Assembly: GCF_040395035.1 (NCBI RefSeq) | Contig: NZ_JBEBRB010000105.1 | Coordinates: forward strand, 1-6,943 | Direction of reading: 5' to 3' | DNA length: 6,943 bases | Source of the DNA: Parapedobacter lycopersici_A | GTDB lineage: Bacteria; Bacteroidota; Bacteroidia; Sphingobacteriales; Sphingobacteriaceae | In this document: positions 6,141 through 6,943 of the stretch, in pieces | How positions within the stretch are numbered: the first letter of the stretch is position 1 | How the letters are laid out: each line of letters begins with the position of its first letter | Notes under the pieces: generated by a model | What the model was told of the DNA's origin: nothing | The model's database searches: none | What the model saw: the letters and a program-made list of their open reading frames with translations, nothing else | Made by a program: the position numbers and the translations under genes

Positions 6141-6943
6141 TTAATCCACATCCCACCAAACAGGCGTCGTATATAAGTCCGGTCCCTGATTGGCAACGGC
6201 GGCATTGTAATTTTCGGTATTCAGTGTGGCCTCGTCAATTGGATAACGCAGGCGGAGCATGTGTGTTCCGCCGGTAAAATTACCCGGGTAATCGGTTGGT
6301 ACAAGGTCCGGATAGCCTGTACGGCGCCAGGTAGAAAATGCTTCGAAATTATCATAGTACATAAAGTGCGCTAACCAGAACTGTGTATAAATCTGCTCCA
6401 TCTGCGCTTCAAAAGAACCGCCTGTATTCAGCGCATGCGCGGCCAGGTAGGTGTCAATGGCCGATTGGGAAATCACGCTGCTGCCACCCGACAGGGTAAC
6501 GACGGGGTATAAGCTGGTCGACTGCATGTTGGCGGCAATGGCTTTGTTGTAGTGTTCCGCTGCTGTACCGGGGCCCCAGCCCCGGAGCGCAGCTTCGGCC
6601 AGCAGGAACTCCACCTCGGAGTAGGTCAGTATCATGGACGGGGCATCCAGACTGGCGAGGGTTGCCGTATTCGGCTCCGAAAACTCCACGAGCATATCGT
6701 TGCTGAAACCGGGGATCGCGTCCGAAATCGAATTGGCATCGTACCCGTTGGGCAGCCCCCGTTGTATGTCCGGGTTGGTGGTAGTCGGGAGCTTCGCGGT
6801 CTGCTGGGAGAGAATATTGCCCTCCCATAGCGTTGCGTAAAATGGCAGCCGCGGGTCGTTCCCCTCCTGAAGGGCGTCAATTAATGTTTTGGCCAGCTTC
6901 ACCGGGCCCTTGCCCGCATTGGACTCGGGCAGGCTTTCCCGTT
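6141..6943 (-). CDS. SusD/RagB-family outer-membrane nutrient-binding lipoprotein, SusD-like_2 type (5' end outside window)
   Basis: The C-terminal 266 residues of a SusD-like protein are present. The frame stays open to the window edge, so the GTG at 6902 is an internal valine (the preceding residues read ...NAGKGP), not the start. SusD proteins are lipoproteins that cap a SusC TonB-dependent transporter and capture glycans or other nutrients. Family marks visible here are DPRLPFYATLWEGN near the left of the fragment, SEVEFLLAEAALRGWG with an AEHYNKAI helix (the TPR-like part), the QFWLAHF...EAFSTWRRTGYP block, the RLRYPIDEATLN block and the terminal VWWDVD. The RRTGYP / RYP..E..N / WWD series is characteristic of SusD-like_2 (PF12771). 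The N-terminal lipoprotein signal and the expected susC gene would lie to the right of the window. A terminator just downstream separates it from the enzyme genes. The substrate cannot be read from this fragment. Confidence 0.93.
   Translation of the reverse strand, partial: RESLPESNAGKGPVKLAKTLIDALQEGNDPRLPFYATLWEGNILSQQTAKLPTTTNPDIQRGLPNGYDANSISDAIPGFSNDMLVEFSEPNTATLASLDAPSMILTYSEVEFLLAEAALRGWGPGTAAEHYNKAIAANMQSTSLYPVVTLSGGSSVISQSAIDTYLAAHALNTGGSFEAQMEQIYTQFWLAHFMYYDNFEAFSTWRRTGYPDLVPTDYPGNFTGGTHMLRLRYPIDEATLNTENYNAAVANQGPDLYTTPVWWDVD

Noticed and set aside
6900..6902. GTG as start of the SusD-like gene
   Set aside because: The frame is open to the window edge and the protein lacks the signal and N-terminal half of SusD; it is a truncated view of a longer gene.
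1..6943. CRISPR arrays, tRNA or rRNA genes, insertion sequences
   Set aside because: No regularly spaced repeats, no cloverleaf-like segment, and no transposase or terminal inverted repeats were seen.

Overview
The window looks like an accessory sugar-use locus of a Bacteroidota bacterium. The evidence is a SusD-type outer-membrane lipoprotein of the Bacteroidota-restricted SusD-like_2 kind, AT-rich leaders without a clear Shine-Dalgarno sequence, and exported enzymes with lipobox-like cysteines. A genus cannot be read from it. All five genes lie on the minus strand, so transcription runs from right to left.

Layout in the direction of transcription: the window opens inside a SusD-like gene (6943-6141, 5' end missing) that ends at a strong hairpin terminator (6109-6069). 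After a 178-bp gap come two Tat-signal TIM-barrel proteins of the mannonate dehydratase (UxuA)/xylose isomerase-like type, 19 bp apart (5962-4814 and 4794-3670). A 194-bp gap with a nested dyad (3517-3537) precedes a PQQ-dependent dehydrogenase lipoprotein with a built-in cytochrome c domain (3475-1271). An RraA-family protein with a Sec signal peptide (1222-290) follows 48 bp later. The left 289 bp hold no complete gene. They contain several GC-rich dyads and a probable bidirectional terminator (160-206).

How the genes may work together (inference): all five products appear to be exported. A SusCD-type importer would bring a sugar or sugar acid across the outer membrane. The quinoprotein could oxidise an aldose to an aldonate or aldonolactone and pass electrons through its own haem c. 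One or both UxuA-like barrels could dehydrate the aldonate to a 2-keto-3-deoxy acid. The RraA-like protein belongs to a superfamily that includes class II pyruvate aldolases and could cleave that acid. This would be an Entner-Doudoroff-like, non-phosphorylating route outside the cytoplasm. It is a hypothesis: the first barrel and the RraA protein each lack residues expected for the classical reactions, so their real chemistry may differ.
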